Of a stretch of 44,106 bases of DNA, positions 1 to 8,309 are shown piece by piece. The notes under the pieces are model-generated. The model searched no databases, was not told the DNA's origin, and saw nothing but the letters and a program-made list of their open reading frames with translations. The stretch comes from a virus, in the IMG/VR virus record IMGVR_UViG_3300045010_000621, positions 1 to 44,106 of that record. One strand, given 5' to 3'. The translations under genes and the position numbers were made by a program. Each line of letters opens with the position of its first letter. Position 1 is the first letter of the stretch.

Positions 1-3000
1 TTGAATCTGGTTGTAATTTTAGAAATCGCAGGAAATCATCTGTTGTTTCTAGAGTTATTAATCCCGTGTGTTCAAGTGTTGGCTTTTGCCCAGCGGGTGA
101 ACCGTCTGGCAATTTTGCTGTTGGGTGTGGCCCTGTTTGTTTTCTTTCGCCAGTTGCGTAGTCGACATAAGTGAATTGATATGGTGTTCCATCGTTTTTG
201 AGTGTGGTTACAGCGCCGCCTATCGGTTTTCCTTGGTCATCAAAATCTCTCGCCCTGTCGACTCTCGCCCCAGCTGCCGTAAGCTTTCTTGCAATATGGT
301 CTCCAAACTTTTCGTTTGCAGCACCCATCATCACGCCCCATCGTGCCAATTTGTCGAGCGTAGCTACGCCGGTATTTTGTGGAAAAACAGCTTCGGCCTC
401 TTCTTGGTTTTTTACGTTGAATACGGCGTAATAAAGTGATTTAGAACCATACTTATCCTTTAAGCTTTCGACTGTCTTTTTTATTTGCTCATCGGTCATT
501 TTCGAAAAATCAACATCAAATCTTTGCGATAGAAAACTTAATTTTTCTTTTCTTTCTGCTTCGTTTCCAATTTCCAAATTAAACAAATCGTCTAATGTTC
601 TAGCAAGCCATTTGAGTGTTGTTGTTTTTCCCGTTCCCGCTGCGGCTTGGACGGATATGACCGGGTACACCATTCTTCCCTGTTTATTTTTATATGGTCG
701 CAATTTTCCGGTTATGGCCATCATTGCAGTTTCGATAATATCTTTTTGCTGCTGGGTGGGCTCATTTGGAAGCTGGTGAGCAAGTTGAAATGAAACGTCT
801 TCTGTTCTTTTGATTTGTTTGTCTTTATCTTTGGGGTTTTTTACGGAGTTTATGATTCCCCCGCCGCTCGAAAGTCTCCCAGTTGCGTCTATTACTTTTC
901 CATTTTCATCTTTTTTCGGCAAAGATACAAATCTGTCATCATCGTCTGTATTTAGGTTTGCAATTTGTTGAACTCTTATGGCATTTTTTTGCCCCAAAGC
1001 TCTAAGTATTTTATTTATTCCCTGTTTGTCGGAAACAGAACCCCACCCATCGGATTCTTGGTAAAATGCTCCGTTTCGTATAAAACCCATTTTTGTTGAG
1101 TAGTGGTAAATTTCCCTATCACCATTTGCCAAATCAAAAGAGCTCCAGGCCCCACCGCTACCTGCTTTTATTCGCCTGCTGGGGACGTGTGGTCTGTTTG
1201 CAAAATCTTCTATCTTGCCAGAGTTGAGCCTGTTTGTAATTTCTAGTTCTGCTGCTCTTCTTGGTTCCTTTTGCCCCAGAGCTTTGAGTATTTTATTTAT
1301 TCCCTGTTTGTCTGATGTGGAGTCCCAGCCCTTTGAAATTTCAAAGTATTCATTGCCTCGTATGATTCCCATCATTGTCGAATAGTGATAAACCTCTCTA
1401 TCGCCGTTTTGTCTATCTATTGCGCTCCAGCCTCTTGTTCCTATCTTGTGCGTTTTTCCAGCTTTGTGTGGTCGAGTTGCAAAATCTTCTATTTTCCCGG
1501 ATGAAAGTCTTGAATCGTCATCATCTATTTGTTCAAATGTTCCGCGAATAACCCCACCCCTGGGCACCGAAGGAGAATCAACCATTCCCTCAATAAGTGG
1601 AATTTCATACTTGAGGTCACCTTCGCTTCTTCTTTCGTCGGGTTCAAAACCACCAAGTCTTCTGAGCGTCGCGGAGCGATTTAGGACATAGTTAACAGCT
1701 TTTTGTGCTTCAACCATTGCTCTCCTAATTGCGGTTGGGTCCGTGCTCAATTGGCTTGCCCATTCTTTTAGATATGTTCCATGGTCTTGTCTGAATTTGT
1801 GCGTTATTCCGAGCATTCCCATTATCAAAGAAGAGCCGATTTCAGCAATTAATTCCTCAAACGCATACTGCCTGAATTCGTCGGAAAACTCCGGAGCTGT
1901 CATTTTCCCCTTTTTCCGTCTAAGTCTTGATTCGTGGCCGGTCCAGTGTGTTATCTCGTGCATCAAAGTGGCGTAATAATCAACAGCGCTATCAAATTGT
2001 CCGAATTTAGGCATGAATATGGTATCTCTTGTGTTATTGAAGAATGCACCTCCGAAATTTCCTTCTTCAACAACTGGCCCGATTTCGTTAATTATATTTT
2101 GAACGTTTTGTACTCTTTGTTCTTCTGAAATCACATCTGGCATTGCCTTGTACATTGCCTGTGGCAATCCTTCCACTTGGGCAATGTTGTACACCGCCGT
2201 CATGTGGAACTCGCCAGTTCTTCTCCCGTTTTTTATTGTTGGGGCAAGAATCCATGTTGGTGCTTCGCCTTTTCTGATTCTCCCGCCAATTTCTTTCCAC
2301 TGCTTTGCCCCAGCCCATTTTGCCACTGGGTATTTTTGCGTGAAACCTTTCATGGACAAAATTAACTGTCCGCTGCCCTCGTATGCCCTTCCCGCTACGT
2401 TTCGTCTTTTGTTTGTTGGGTTTCTTGCATAATTGTCAGTGCGCGCCCATGGTCTATCAAATTTCAAATCCGGATTTTTTAATGCTTCCTGTATTGAAGA
2501 AAGAATTTGAAACTTCATGTTGTCATAATATTTTTCCAATTCAGCTTCATTTAGATTGGCCCCAGAAGAAAGTCTTTCTGCTCTCCGAGGGGAAACCTGG
2601 CTGAGTACGTGACCAACCGGCCCTGCGTTATCTAATTTTTCATTTCCACCAGAGGAAAGGCGTCCGCGATTTTCTTCTCTGTCTAATTTTTCTTGAGCGA
2701 TTCTTTCTGCTTCTTCTTTTTCTTTGGCGATTCTTTCTGTTTTTTCTTTTTCTTTTTCCGCTTTTTGTTTTTCTTTTAATGCTTTTACTTTTTCCTTATT
2801 TTCTTTTCTTCGTTTTCTCAATTTATTAAGTCTTTTTGGTCTTTCGATTTTTTTGCCGCTTCGCAAGAAGTACATGTGTCTTTGTTCTGCTTGTCTAACT
2901 TCCTGGCGACTCCAGCCGAGAATATCGGCAACCTCCTGTAGGGTTGCACCGCTCATTCTTCTTCGATATATTTCCTCATCACTCCAGGCTTGCGGTTCGT

Positions 3001-5836
3001 CTTGTTTTGGCCTAAATTTCTTCGGAGTTTCCTCTCCCAGGAATTCTTCAATTATTTTGTCGTATACATCAAAGCCCAAGTCGTATGGCATATTTTCGTC
3101 GCCAAATGGATTGTCGGGGTCAAAACCCCCATCCAATCCTTCAATTTTTGTTTGTCCCCCCCTGGCGGTTCGTTCGCGCAAATCACCGGAGGAAAGCCTT
3201 CCGTCGGAAACATTTGTTTCATATCCGAATTCATTTAGCCAGTTGTTGTATTTTTTTGTTTTATCAATATCCCAACTTGAAGTATCTGGAAGCTTGTCTG
3301 CAAAATGTTCAGATATTCCCTTTTTTATTCCCTTATCATATTCTTCTCTGTTTTTTATTTTTTTCGAATCTAGAGCTCGTGCAAAATTTCCAAGGTGACC
3401 GGCATACATAAAAAACCAGTCTGCATACTCTTTGCTCGATTTATTTTTTTCATTGAAACCTTCCGGTCGCTTTCCGCTCCCCCTATTAGTTCCCCTCCAT
3501 GCAACTCGAGCTTGATTTCTCCCCATTTCTTTACCACGAAGATAATTTTCTGAAACTTTTTTGTCAGATGAACTTCTTGGTGATTGTTCCCAATTGAACC
3601 CTGAATCAATCCAATTTTGAACTATTTTGTCAAAATCTTCTCTTCTTTGTTTTTCATCTCTGCTGACACCAAATTTTTGTTCATGTTCCCTGCCGAGTCC
3701 ATGTCGTGCCAGATTTCTTCCAGATTTAATTCTTCTTTGTTCATTTGATTTTGGTTTTTGCGGCTTGGGTTTTTCATCAAGCGGCTGAACAAAGTTTTCA
3801 TCGGTGGGGCGCGCTGGACCGCTCCGCAACTGGGGCTTGTCCTCTGGGCGCTTAACCAGGTCCGTTACTGCACCATCTCCCCCAATTGGCTTTCCCTCTG
3901 TCCCAATTTTCCCGCTGTCTATTCGTTGTTCTGGTGTGACGTCTGTGTTGTACATTGAGCCGGGTCCGTATGGAGTTGGGTCTGGTTGCTCCCACCCCGG
4001 AAATCCATCGAATAGCAAACCGTTTCTATTTTTGTCTACGCGTGTATCTGGGTTGAGGTCGCCCTCCGGAACGCCAAATCCGCGCTTGCCACCCCTGCGA
4101 GAACGACCACCAAGATTGGGTCTATCTATTAAACGAGCGGCACCGTAAGAAGCAATTCTTCTTCCGAGGTTTTTTACCTGAACGCCAGACTCAACTAATA
4201 ATTTTTTTTTTATCTCGTTGTTTTCGAGCGCGTTATCTACAGCTTCTATCAAATCGTAACTAATGCCAGACTGAATTACTATTCCATCAACATCTACAAA
4301 TGTTTCAGCTTTGTAGTAATCAAAGATTGGGTCAAGGATTTGTTTGACCGCGAATGCATCTTCTGGGTCAATTCCAATACAATAACCCTTTTCGTCTATT
4401 TCGTCTTCGTTGAATTCTGCTAAGTCTTTATATTTTTTCTTTCTTTTCTTTTTTCTCAACCTACCGACAGCACCACGTAAGCCAGCCAAAAGAAGTTCAC
4501 CTGGATATTTTGCTTCCATTTCAATTAGGTAGTCTTCCCGTTCATCGTCCTCAAATTTTTCGGCTGCTTTTTTATCAGATTCATAGCCTTTTACGACGCC
4601 ATTCGGTATTACCGCAAATCTACATTTGCCCTCTGGGTGAACAGGGAGAGAAATTATTTTGCAAGATGAACCACCATTGTAAAGAACACAATTTGCGCAT
4701 TTTACGCCGATTCCCGCAACTGGATTTTTTTCTGGAGGATAATACCCAGCCCAAACACCAGTTCCATCTTCATTGAATTTTCCATGTCGTTTTACAATTT
4801 TTAACAACGCGTCGCGCAATTCCGCTTCCTCTTTGTCCAGATTATTTTTATCTATTTGGGGCGAGTCGCCTTCATATTCAATTTTTGGAAGTGGAACCAT
4901 CACTGTTCCCGGTCCGATTGGATTTGGTTTTATTGCAACCGGTATTGCCGGCATTTGCTGTGGTCTGACAATTCTTTGCGGCTGCGCTGGGTGAATGTGG
5001 GGTGATGGCGGGGAAATGACAACCTGTGGCTGCTGGGGAAGCTCTTGTGGCGTAAAAACTCTTTGTGGATTTCCAAACATAAATGTTCCACCGTTCCTAA
5101 TCCAGTGACATTTATATTTTTCATATCCCCCCTTTTCTCCTGGTTTAACGAAAGTAACCGTTTCCGCATCTGCATCAACAACATGTATTTTTGAACCATA
5201 CATATTGCAGAGTTGCTTTTGTATTTCTTCTCTATCAATCGACTGTTCGCCTGGTAGCACAACCGAAATACCTGCCGGGGTTGTTTGCTGCTCTGCGAGC
5301 ATGTCGTTCTTTACAGAAATAGTTCCGGTAAGTTGATTTGCTCCATGAAGAACTGGTGAAACTTCATAAAGTTCAAGTTCAAAAATTACATTTGCCTGCG
5401 ATTTCTGGTCAAACTGCGCTCTCAGTGTTTTATAACCGATTGACCATTCTTGTTCTTCTCCAAAAAATGCAACGTTCGCAAAAGCTTCTCTTCCTTTTTC
5501 TGAGTTAAGATTAAATTGAACTTTTGCAAAGAGACCACCTATTCCAGCAACTTTCATCTTCATTGGCAGACGTGGGTCAGAAGATTGAACTTCATATATT
5601 TCCAAAACCTTGCCGATTGGGTCATTCCAATTGTGTCCCCAGACAACTCTTGGTTTTCTGCGCTGCAAGCTCTTTGTGAAGGCACCAGCCGCGACAATGT
5701 CGCCGACGCTGTCTTTGTTGCCTATTCCAGCAACAAAACATTCAACTATTCCCTGAGCCTCATCCAGATTGAGCGAGCTTGACTTTGGCCCCAACGTAGC
5801 AATATGGCTAGATTTGTACTGAAATTTTTCCTGCAT
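1..5836 (-). CDS. Giant prohead protease-led polyprotein (5' part; open at window edge)
   Basis: I translated the minus strand from an ATG at 5836 and found no stop for 1945 codons, so the C-terminus lies outside the window. Residues 1-178 are an HK97-type (U35) prohead protease: VVWGHNW with His68, EWSIGY with Ser132, and the family-typical ending around EVSPVLHGAN. Then come a Pro/Gln-rich linker (185-300), a Cys-cluster domain (C380, C383, C392, C405), unrecognised regions to about 950, an HTH-like segment (about 953-985) and a Lys/Glu coiled coil (996-1058). An ArdC-like module follows: an N-terminal DNA-binding part (about 1095-1195) and a zincin with HEITH at 1293-1297. After it come two copies of an 81-residue domain and an SF1-like helicase start (Walker A GTGKT at 1734-1738). 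The mix of modules fits 'polyvalent proteins' thought to be injected with phage DNA. The gene lies 98 bp downstream of the portal gene. Function of the whole is inferred. Confidence 0.9.
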   Translation of the reverse strand, partial: MQEKFQYKSSHIATLGPKSSSLNLDEAQGIVECFVAGIGNKDSVGDIVAAGAFTKSLQRRKPRVVWGHNWNDPIGKVLEIYEVQSSDPRLPMKMKVAGIGGLFAKVQFNLNSEKGREAFANVAFFGEEQEWSIGYKTLRAQFDQKSQANVIFELELYEVSPVLHGANQLTGTISVKNDMLAEQQTTPAGISVVLPGEQSIDREEIQKQLCNMYGSKIHVVDADAETVTFVKPGEKGGYEKYKCHWIRNGGTFMFGNPQRVFTPQELPQQPQVVISPPSPHIHPAQPQRIVRPQQMPAIPVAIKPNPIGPGTVMVPLPKIEYEGDSPQIDKNNLDKEEAELRDALLKIVKRHGKFNEDGTGVWAGYYPPEKNPVAGIGVKCANCVLYNGGSSCKIISLPVHPEGKCRFAVIPNGVVKGYESDKKAAEKFEDDEREDYLIEMEAKYPGELLLAGLRGAVGRLRKKKRKKKYKDLAEFNEDEIDEKGYCIGIDPEDAFAVKQILDPIFDYYKAETFVDVDGIVIQSGISYDLIEAVDNALENNEIKKKLLVESGVQVKNLGRRIASYGAARLIDRPNLGGRSRRGGKRGFGVPEGDLNPDTRVDKNRNGLLFDGFPGWEQPDPTPYGPGSMYNTDVTPEQRIDSGKIGTEGKPIGGDGAVTDLVKRPEDKPQLRSGPARPTDENFVQPLDEKPKPQKPKSNEQRRIKSGRNLARHGLGREHEQKFGVSRDEKQRREDFDKIVQNWIDSGFNWEQSPRSSSDKKVSENYLRGKEMGRNQARVAWRGTNRGSGKRPEGFNEKNKSSKEYADWFFMYAGHLGNFARALDSKKIKNREEYDKGIKKGISEHFADKLPDTSSWDIDKTKKYNNWLNEFGYETNVSDGRLSSGDLRERTARGGQTKIEGLDGGFDPDNPFGDENMPYDLGFDVYDKIIEEFLGEETPKKFRPKQDEPQAWSDEEIYRRRMSGATLQEVADILGWSRQEVRQAEQRHMYFLRSGKKIERPKRLNKLRKRRKENKEKVKALKEKQKAEKEKEKTERIAKEKEEAERIAQEKLDREENRGRLSSGGNEKLDNAGPVGHVLSQVSPRRAERLSSGANLNEAELEKYYDNMKFQILSSIQEALKNPDLKFDRPWARTDNYARNPTNKRRNVAGRAYEGSGQLILSMKGFTQKYPVAKWAGAKQWKEIGGRIRKGEAPTWILAPTIKNGRRTGEFHMTAVYNIAQVEGLPQAMYKAMPDVISEEQRVQNVQNIINEIGPVVEEGNFGGAFFNNTRDTIFMPKFGQFDSAVDYYATLMHEITHWTGHESRLRRKKGKMTAPEFSDEFRQYAFEELIAEIGSSLIMGMLGITHKFRQDHGTYLKEWASQLSTDPTAIRRAMVEAQKAVNYVLNRSATLRRLGGFEPDERRSEGDLKYEIPLIEGMVDSPSVPRGGVIRGTFEQIDDDDSRLSSGKIEDFATRPHKAGKTHKIGTRGWSAIDRQNGDREVYHYSTMMGIIRGNEYFEISKGWDSTSDKQGINKILKALGQKEPRRAAELEITNRLNSGKIEDFANRPHVPSRRIKAGSGGAWSSFDLANGDREIYHYSTKMGFIRNGAFYQESDGWGSVSDKQGINKILRALGQKNAIRVQQIANLNTDDDDRFVSLPKKDENGKVIDATGRLSSGGGIINSVKNPKDKDKQIKRTEDVSFQLAHQLPNEPTQQQKDIIETAMMAITGKLRPYKNKQGRMVYPVISVQAAAGTGKTTTLKWLARTLDDLFNLEIGNEAERKEKLSFLSQRFDVDFSKMTDEQIKKTVESLKDKYGSKSLYYAVFNVKNQEEAEAVFPQNTGVATLDKLARWGVMMGAANEKFGDHIARKLTAAGARVDRARDFDDQGKPIGGAVTTLKNDGTPYQFTYVDYATGERKQTGPHPTAKLPDGSPAGQKPTLEHTGLITLETTDDFLRFLKLQPDS
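863..3925 (-). repeat. Repeated R-[LI]-x-S-G motifs (candidate processing sites)
   Basis: RLSSG occurs at residues 880-884 (3185-3199), 1059-1063 (2648-2662), 1088-1092 (2561-2575), 1443-1447 (1496-1510) and 1654-1658 (863-877) of the giant protein. Variants are RLNSG at 1536-1540 (1217-1231), RIKSG at 702-706 (3719-3733) and RIDSG at 638-642 (3911-3925). Codons differ between copies (Arg as AGG, CGC or AGA; Ser as TCC, TCT, TCA, TCG or AGC), so selection is on the peptide. Copies lie in linkers before and after the ArdC-like module, before each duplicated domain and before the helicase. That they are cleavage sites for the N-terminal protease is inference. Confidence 0.8.
1217..1510 (-). repeat. 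Start region of tandem duplicated 81-residue protein domain
   Basis: Residues 1443-1523 and 1536-1617 of the giant protein are two copies of one domain (DNA about 986-1510). Shared blocks are SGKIEDFA, RPH, NGDRE with YHYST, MG.IR and SDKQGINKIL followed by ALGQK. Each copy begins with the RL(S/N)SG motif, so motif and domain were duplicated as one unit. I do not recognise the domain. Spacing of Trp, Tyr and Gly residues suggests a small compact beta-rich fold. The coordinates given run from the start motif of copy 1 to that of copy 2. Confidence 0.75.
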
Positions 5837-5934
5837 CAATAATTCTTTCTATTTTGTTTATTTATAATACGGCAAGTATTTCTGCCCCATTGCAAGTTTT
5901 GAATTTTTGATGTCTCGTATAAAGAAAATAATTT
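5837..5934 (-). other. Intergenic gap, portal to protease
   Basis: This 98-bp AT-rich gap holds no ORF of note. On the minus strand AGAAAG, about 8 bases before the ATG at 5836, is a weak ribosome binding site. I see no convincing terminator, so portal and protease are probably co-transcribed. Confidence 0.5.
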
Positions 5935-8016
5935 CTAAATTTGTTGACCAAAATTCCAAGCGAGGATTGTTTCTGATTCAGCAACAGCAACTTGTTCTTT
6001 TGCAAAAACATTTGCATACATTTCAATTATTCCTTGTCTAAATTGAATAAATCTTTCTTCTTCGTCTTTCATTGAAAATGATTTAATCATTAAAGAGGAA
6101 ATTTCCGCATGAACGTCTTTGTTTAATTTTTTAATTTCAGAAATTCTTTTGTCGGCAAACATAATTATTTCAACTGGTTGAAGAGATTTGGTTTTTATTC
6201 CCTTTTTCTCGTAAAAATTATTTCTGTTTTCAAGGCCGTCATTGATTATTGCCACAATTACTGGTTTTATATCTTCCTCTATCTGCTTGTTCCATGTGTC
6301 AACTGAAATAATTGAATCGATATCAAGAGTTCCGGAGGATAATGCTTTTCTTGATTTGGCTCCGCTTGCTTTTTCCAAAACAACTCTTTGTTGTCTTTCG
6401 ATAATTCTCTCTATTCCACGTGAAAGTATTTCAGACCATCTCTCCATTGCAAACTGTGAATTTTCTTCTTGTTCGTTTGATTTTGTTTGAATTCCCGAAT
6501 CCGACGCCGTCGTCATTGCTTGTGGAACTTGGCCAGTTTGTGGTGCCGCTCCGGTTGCCTCGGGTGGAAGAGTGCTTGGGGCCAGCATATCCTGGGCCAT
6601 TTGTGACTCGGCGTTGGCAAGCCCAGCCATTGCCCCCTGCATTGTGTTGGGGTCTAGGGGTTGCTGTTCTGCTCCGGGCATTCCGGGCATTCCAGGCATT
6701 CCGGGCATTCCGGGCATTCCGGGCATTCCGGGCGCTGCCCCTTGGGCTCCGGGTATTTGTGCAGCGTTTTCTTCCATTTTCTTTTTTGTATTTGCAATCG
6801 GTATCAGGTTGGGATTCATTAGTAATGAATCTGCCAAATCCGATTCAACTTCTTTTCTTGCCGAACCAAGTCTATATTCATTGACACTAATTAATCCAGC
6901 TTGAAGTTCTTGCATTAAGTAGCGTTCTCGTTCCTGTTTGTAGAGCATCAGAATTGGAACTTCCGAAGTATCAAAATCTATATAATATTCTTCGTCCAGT
7001 TCATCTATCGCTCTCGCAACAACTTCTAAATGGGGGCTCATTGTTTCAACCCAAAACACTCTTATTTCTTCGGCCGCATTTGAGAAAGTTCTTCCCGCAG
7101 CATTTCCAATAACAGACTCGGGAACACCAAAAGCTGAAAGTATTTCCTCTTTGGTTATTTGTCGCATTTGCATGTAGGCGGCATCTCTCGGAGATGCTGA
7201 CGTGTCAACAAAATCAACACCCTCATCTGAAGAAATTACCGTTGTTTGACCGGTTTTCGCCAAATTCCCCCTAAACCTACTTCGCAATTCCTCTTTATCG
7301 TCGTCATCAATTTCGCCACGAACAACCAGCAATCCACCCGGACGACCGTCATTGAGGAGGTAGTTTCTATTATAAAGTTTTGCTAAATTTTCGATTTCTA
7401 TGGCCACTCCAGAAGCCTCAAGTGGAGTTAAGGATAAATATGGGTCAAGTGGGTGTGGTCTTCTAATCCAACACACGTCGTCTGGTTTTAGTATTTTTTT
7501 TACTCCGTACGGCATTAACACTTCATATCCGGACACAAAATTTTTGACGTGTGGTATTGGCGCTGTTGATTGTGGGGGAAGCAAATTTAGTGCGACTACC
7601 CCACCGTCTCGACCCCTAACTTTTTCTATAAAAGCCCCCCTGGTGCCAAGTAAAAGCTGTGCCGAGAGTCTGTATCTGAAAATGAAAGAGTTTTCACCGA
7701 TGTTTGCTTTATTATTTAGCAATTCAAGTGTTTTTGACCTATCGGCTTCCCTCCCTTTTACTTTTTCGCCATATTTGGAATTGTCTTTCCTCAACATCAC
7801 TGGCAATCTTGCCTGATTTCCCGCTATGGCATCAATACACCTATTGACCCACGTAATTTTCGACATGCCCTCGCGGTAGGCGCGCTCGATATCCCAGCCA
7901 TCTTTATATGGTTTATCTGCAAAAGAGGGATTGGCCGATATTGGCAAGCCATAACCAAGAGCTTTAATTCGCTCTCGACCCAACAATTTATTATTCGGTG
8001 AACTATTCCAAGCCAT
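5935..8016 (-). CDS. Portal protein (HK97-like) with MPG repeat
   Basis: The protein (693 aa) forms the dodecameric DNA portal at one head vertex. The N-terminal 400 residues match HK97-type portals: the segment around WVNRCIDAIA, the region after NRNYLLNDGRPGG, and the block around SAFGVPESVIGNAAGRTFSNA, typical of the family. A linker holds six M-P-G triplets encoded by a 9-bp tandem repeat and is followed by a Gln/Pro/Ala-rich stretch. The C-terminal part (about 510-693) is helical and charged, longer than in simple portals. It contains ALSSG with the LSSG at residues 559-562 (6331-6342), resembling the repeated motif of the downstream protease-led protein. The gene follows a small membrane protein by 11 bp and precedes the protease gene, the usual portal-protease order. 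Start is the ATG at 8016. Confidence 0.93.
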   Translation of the reverse strand: MAWNSSPNNKLLGRERIKALGYGLPISANPSFADKPYKDGWDIERAYREGMSKITWVNRCIDAIAGNQARLPVMLRKDNSKYGEKVKGREADRSKTLELLNNKANIGENSFIFRYRLSAQLLLGTRGAFIEKVRGRDGGVVALNLLPPQSTAPIPHVKNFVSGYEVLMPYGVKKILKPDDVCWIRRPHPLDPYLSLTPLEASGVAIEIENLAKLYNRNYLLNDGRPGGLLVVRGEIDDDDKEELRSRFRGNLAKTGQTTVISSDEGVDFVDTSASPRDAAYMQMRQITKEEILSAFGVPESVIGNAAGRTFSNAAEEIRVFWVETMSPHLEVVARAIDELDEEYYIDFDTSEVPILMLYKQERERYLMQELQAGLISVNEYRLGSARKEVESDLADSLLMNPNLIPIANTKKKMEENAAQIPGAQGAAPGMPGMPGMPGMPGMPGMPGAEQQPLDPNTMQGAMAGLANAESQMAQDMLAPSTLPPEATGAAPQTGQVPQAMTTASDSGIQTKSNEQEENSQFAMERWSEILSRGIERIIERQQRVVLEKASGAKSRKALSSGTLDIDSIISVDTWNKQIEEDIKPVIVAIINDGLENRNNFYEKKGIKTKSLQPVEIIMFADKRISEIKKLNKDVHAEISSLMIKSFSMKDEEERFIQFRQGIIEMYANVFAKEQVAVAESETILAWNFGQQI
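6673..6735 (-). repeat. 9-bp tandem repeat coding (Met-Pro-Gly)6
   Basis: Six consecutive 9-bp units run from 6673 to 6726 (plus-strand unit tccgggcat; one unit has a single substitution), followed by a decayed seventh. They encode a collagen-like M-P-G run in the portal linker. The repeat is in frame and likely varies in copy number by slippage. Confidence 0.9.
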
Positions 8017-8027
8017 AATTTATTTAG

Positions 8028-8228
8028 TTATTCCGAACCTAAAAGAAATCCAAATATTCCGCATGTGATACCCACAACCACCAGACCAGCTGGAGGAAAT
8101 ATTAATCCAGCACCAATACTTGTAAATATTATAAATGAAACCATTAATATGTTGGCGAAGGTGTTACGATTTGTTTTGCTACGTAGCCAAAAAACAAACT
8201 TGTTCCAATCTTGGGTAAATTTTGGCAT
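8028..8228 (-). CDS. Small two-helix membrane protein
   Basis: The protein has 66 residues from the ATG at 8228; a longer TTG start at 8249 is possible. It has a basic, aromatic N-terminus (FTQDWNKFVFWLRSK) and then two hydrophobic segments, about residues 23-41 and 43-63, separated by a Pro-Pro turn. It is the first gene of the minus-strand head operon, 11 bp before the portal, and is transcribed divergently from the terminase. Two short helices with a charged end are compatible with a holin or another inner-membrane protein. No lysis enzyme gene is adjacent, so I leave the function open. Confidence 0.7.
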   Translation of the reverse strand: MPKFTQDWNKFVFWLRSKTNRNTFANILMVSFIIFTSIGAGLIFPPAGLVVVGITCGIFGFLLGSE

Positions 8229-8309
8229 ATAACATACAGTAGCGCACAAATCGATGATAAAACTAAGAGAATCAAGAGTTGTGCGTTTTATTAAAGTTAG
8301 GATTTATTT
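8229..8309. promoter_or_regulatory. Divergent intergenic region between head operon and terminase
   Basis: This 81-bp AT-rich spacer separates the minus-strand membrane protein/portal operon from the plus-strand terminase. Promoters for both directions are expected here or inside the flanking gene ends. I could not find a -35/-10 pair with normal spacing on either strand. TTAGGA, about 8 bases before the GTG at 8310, is a plausible ribosome binding site. Confidence 0.4.

Noticed and set aside
2724-3398. 224-codon plus-strand frame
   Set aside because: Antisense to the Lys/Glu-rich coiled coil and neighbouring parts of the giant minus-strand gene; its Phe/Leu/Ser composition reflects poly-Lys/Glu on the other strand.
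3827-5200. LxSG or IxSG tetrapeptides (e.g. QLRSG at 669-673, VIQSG, LVESG, also FLRSG at 990-994 and WIDSG) as further processing sites
   Set aside because: Four-residue matches without the leading Arg are expected by chance in a protein this long; only R-[LI]-x-S-G copies were kept.
6420-6904. Plus-strand frames with (Gly-Ile-Pro)n or similar
   Set aside because: Shadows of the portal's MPG repeat; the portal frame is clearly the real one.
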